Shown: piece by piece, positions 62,183 to 64,000 of the stretch
How positions within the stretch are numbered: the first letter of the stretch is position 1
Layout: each line of letters opens with the position of its first letter
Assembly (NCBI RefSeq): GCF_002224225.1
Contig: NZ_NJGG01000001.1
Location: 1-64,000, forward strand
Length of the DNA stretch: 64,000 nt
Origin: Polynucleobacter cosmopolitanus
GTDB taxonomy: Bacteria > Pseudomonadota > Gammaproteobacteria > Burkholderiales > Burkholderiaceae
Direction of reading: 5' to 3'
Notes under the pieces: model-generated
What the model saw: the letters and a program-made list of their open reading frames with translations, nothing else
Told to the model about the DNA's origin: nothing
Databases searched by the model: none
Made by a program: the position numbers and the translations under genes

Positions 62183-62690
62183 TTGCTTCTCCATAAAAAA
62201 ATTATTGTGTAACTGCATTTAAAACTATTAGTTAAAAACACATGAATAACTAAATTGTCTTAGACAAGTAGCTGACTCATAGTACTCTGATTTTTTGTGG
62301 ATACACTAGTGGTTTTCCCTATTCCAAATCATTTTGGTCCATCTAGGGGAGACCATTAGCTCAAGAGCCAACTTTATTTTTTGCAATCAATATTTTTATT
62401 AAATAAAAAAGATTCATCAGAAGTTTATCTAAGCCTTCTCTCCAGGCCCTTACTTTATCGAGCTTCTAGGGGGTGGATATGCCAATCATCCATAAATGAT
62501 GAGAGCCGGCACTCAAAATAAAATGATTTGGATTTCAAGAGCTTGATCACTCTTTTTATCGGTTTATAGTTTTTTTATTTACCGGAATTTTGCGTGTTTT
62601 TACGATTTTTTTATCAATCTTTGATTTTCAAAAATTAATATCTGCACCTCAATTTGTGACAGACAAACTCTGTATTTCATCTGTCATTCA
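62183..62690. other. Spacer upstream of the rhodopsin gene
   Basis: About 500 bp between the FKBP stop and the rhodopsin start. It holds a perfect 6-1-6 dyad at 62255-62267. I cannot fix a -35/-10 pair with confidence. Several short inverted repeats occur in the AT-rich remainder, and I see no gene. Confidence 0.55.
62255..62267. promoter_or_regulatory. Dyad upstream of the rhodopsin operon
   Basis: TTGTCT-T-AGACAA, a perfect inverted repeat ~73-85 bp before the rhodopsin ATG, in the promoter zone. It is a candidate operator for a light- or redox-responsive regulator. The regulator is unknown. Confidence 0.4.
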
Positions 62691-63038
62691 TCAATCAATG
62701 ATGATTAATTCAATTTCAGTGATTAATTCAGAATTAGGTGGTACTTTTTTACCAAGGCCTTCAGCACCATAAGCTAGGTAAGGGGGAATTATGACTTCTC
62801 TTATTCCTCCAACCTTCATACCTCTCACTGCTTCATCCCAACCCTGAATAACCAACTTATCCCCGATGGTGAACCAAAAAGGGTCTGAACGAGCTGTTTC
62901 ACCGATCTTGACGGGATCTTTACCAAAACCTGTGAGCCAACAGGTGTAATGGATAGCAACCGATTTGCCAACGGTCGCACCTACTCCAGTTCCAACGACT
63001 TTATCTTCGTAACGAAGGCCGGTACTTGTTTGTATCAT
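62691..63038 (-). CDS. FKBP-type peptidyl-prolyl isomerase
   Basis: 115 residues, one FKBP domain: VGKSVAIHYTCWLTG, FTIGDKLVIQGWDEAVRGMKVGGIREVIIPPYLAYGAEG and the closing ELITEIELI strand. The aromatic pocket residues (Y, F, W, Y) are present. There is no signal peptide, so it acts in the cytoplasm. It probably has its own promoter; the tRNA terminator lies upstream. Confidence 0.95.
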   Translation of the reverse strand: MIQTSTGLRYEDKVVGTGVGATVGKSVAIHYTCWLTGFGKDPVKIGETARSDPFWFTIGDKLVIQGWDEAVRGMKVGGIREVIIPPYLAYGAEGLGKKVPPNSELITEIELIIID

Positions 63039-63121
63039 TTGATCAGTGCCAAGGATTGTTTTAAGAATCTTACCCTAAATTTAAGCACTTCATTGAGTGG
63101 AGAATTGAGTCTTAATAGATA

Positions 63122-63149
63122 AAACCCCCATCATTGCTGATGAGGGTTC
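63122..63149 (-). terminator. Rho-independent terminator after the tRNA
   Basis: On the minus strand AACCCTCATCA and TGATGGGGGTT form an 11-bp stem (one G-T) with loop GCAA, followed by TTTTAT. It lies 9 bp downstream of the tRNA 3' end. Confidence 0.85.
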
Positions 63150-63158
63150 GTTACGACT

Positions 63159-63235
63159 GGTGGGCCCTCGCGGACTTGAACCGCGGACCAAAGGATTATG
63201 AGTCCTCTGCTCTAACCAACTGAGCTAAGGGCCCT
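63159..63235 (-). tRNA. tRNA with CAU anticodon, probably tRNA-Ile2
   Basis: 77 nt including an encoded CCA. The acceptor stem is GGGCCCT/AGGGCCC, the D-loop TAGCTCAGTTGGTTAGAGC, the anticodon loop CTCATAA, the variable loop TGGTC and the T-stem CGCGG/CCGCG. The anticodon CAU is shared by Met and lysidine-modified Ile2. The GGGCCC acceptor and the TTGGTC/TTCAAGTCC segments resemble Escherichia coli ileX, so Ile2 is favoured over elongator Met. It lies 6 bp after rpoD. Confidence 0.9.
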
Positions 63236-63241
63236 TATGGA

Positions 63242-64000
63242 TTAATCTTCCTCTAAGAAGCTCTTCAGTTTGTCGCTTCTGCTTGGATGACGCATTTTAC
63301 GCAAAGCTTTTGCTTCAATTTGACGTATACGCTCACGTGTAACGTCAAACTGTTTACCCACTTCTTCCAAAGTATGGTCAGTGCTCATCTCAATACCAAA
63401 ACGCATTCTCAACACTTTGGCTTCACGCGGTGTCAATGAATCAAGGATGTCTTTGACCACATCACGCATTGAATCATGCAAAGCAGCTTCTTGTGGAGCC
63501 AAAGTGTTCGTGTCTTCGATGAAGTCGCCCAAGTTTGAATCAGCATCATCACCAATTGGAGTTTCCATTGAGATAGGCTCTTTAGCGATCTTCATGATCT
63601 TGCGAATCTTGTCTTCTGGAATCTCCATCTTCAACGCCAATGTTGCAGCATCAGGCTCTACACCTGTCTCTTGCAAAATTTGACGACTGATACGATTCAT
63701 CTTATTGATGGTTTCAATCATGTGAACAGGAATACGGATTGTGCGGGCCTGGTCAGCGATTGAACGCGTGATCGCCTGACGAATCCACCATGTTGCGTAT
63801 GTTGAGAACTTATAACCACGACGGTATTCAAACTTATCGACCGCCTTCATCAAACCAATATTGCCCTCTTGGATCAAGTCCAAGAACTGCAAACCACGGT
63901 TGGTGTATTTTTTAGCAATCGAAATCACCAAACGCAAGTTAGCAACAGTCATTTCACGTTTAGCAGCACGAGCACGTTTTTCGCCCTCGTTCATCTTCTT
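63242..64000 (-). CDS. rpoD: Primary sigma factor RpoD (sigma-70), C-terminal part
   Basis: The frame is open to the right edge, so regions 1 and part of 1.2 are outside. Seen: region 2 ([59 protein letters not shown]), region 3 and region 4 ([49 protein letters not shown]), ending FLEED. The housekeeping sigma factor marks this as a chromosome. Confidence 0.98.
   Translation of the reverse strand, partial: KKMNEGEKRARAAKREMTVANLRLVISIAKKYTNRGLQFLDLIQEGNIGLMKAVDKFEYRRGYKFSTYATWWIRQAITRSIADQARTIRIPVHMIETINKMNRISRQILQETGVEPDAATLALKMEIPEDKIRKIMKIAKEPISMETPIGDDADSNLGDFIEDTNTLAPQEAALHDSMRDVVKDILDSLTPREAKVLRMRFGIEMSTDHTLEEVGKQFDVTRERIRQIEAKALRKMRHPSRSDKLKSFLEED

Noticed and set aside
62183..62218. 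Longer rhodopsin start at 62218
   Set aside because: GGAG directly before the ATG at 62182 and a normal signal peptide length favour the shorter form.

Overview
The window is a gene-dense piece of a chromosome from a motile, low-GC (about 40% by eye, not counted) betaproteobacterium. FlhDC, the order of the flagellar operons, and a CAU-anticodon tRNA beside rpoD fit Burkholderiales. A freshwater Polynucleobacter-like organism is my best guess, because a green-type proton-pumping rhodopsin with a full retinal pathway sits in the same window. That placement is inference; no 16S or ribosomal protein gene is present.

Layout. (1) 1-6063: surface and glycan genes. These are the 3' part of a large autotransporter with 17-residue repeats, a TPR-O-GlcNAc-transferase-like protein, two proteins of unknown function, and a small glycosyltransferase. 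(2) 6367-12486: a three-gene operon with two FlgO-domain proteins, a zinc-ribbon/TPR membrane protein and a second TPR protein, an HTH-transmembrane (RodZ-like) protein, and three tandem bactofilins. (3) 12616-16703, minus strand: motB, motA, a CBS protein, a membrane methyltransferase, flhC and flhD. (4) 17579-33640: fliC-flaG-fliD-fliS-fliT, a second FliK-like gene with an FlhB-tail gene, fliE (minus), then fliFGHIJKLMNOPQR. (5) 33645-44944: flgLKJIHGFEDCB (minus), then flgA and flgMN. (6) 45563-55900: a LuxR-type response regulator, flhBAFG, fliA, an Hpt protein, a hybrid histidine kinase and a second RodZ-like protein. (7) 55904-62182, minus strand: rhodopsin-crtE-crtI-crtB-crtY-blh. (8) 62691-64000: FKBP, tRNA-Ile2 and the 3' part of rpoD.

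How it works together. The flagellar set is essentially complete for export, basal body, rod, hook, filament, stator, sigma-28/FlgM and FlhDC. It carries no chemotaxis gene. I see a recurring promoter-like pattern, T(A/C)AA-N15-G(T/C)CGT(T/A)A(A/G), upstream of fliC, flgM, flgB and more weakly flgK. The same pattern lies upstream of the FlgO operon and of the zinc-ribbon/TPR gene at 8315, which suggests those genes belong to the sigma-28 flagellar regulon.

The light-harvesting cassette encodes GGPP synthase, phytoene synthase, desaturase, lycopene cyclase and the carotene-cleaving Blh, which together supply retinal to the rhodopsin. A strong hairpin with a U-tract separates the rhodopsin from the five overlapping biosynthetic genes. 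It probably sets high opsin and low enzyme expression.

Other points worth attention are an FlhG that has lost its P-loop, a foreign-looking domain inside the hook protein FlgE, a possible 13-codon leader peptide before fliF, and nested inverted repeats upstream of flhDC and fliC. I see no insertion sequence, CRISPR array, integrase or prophage.
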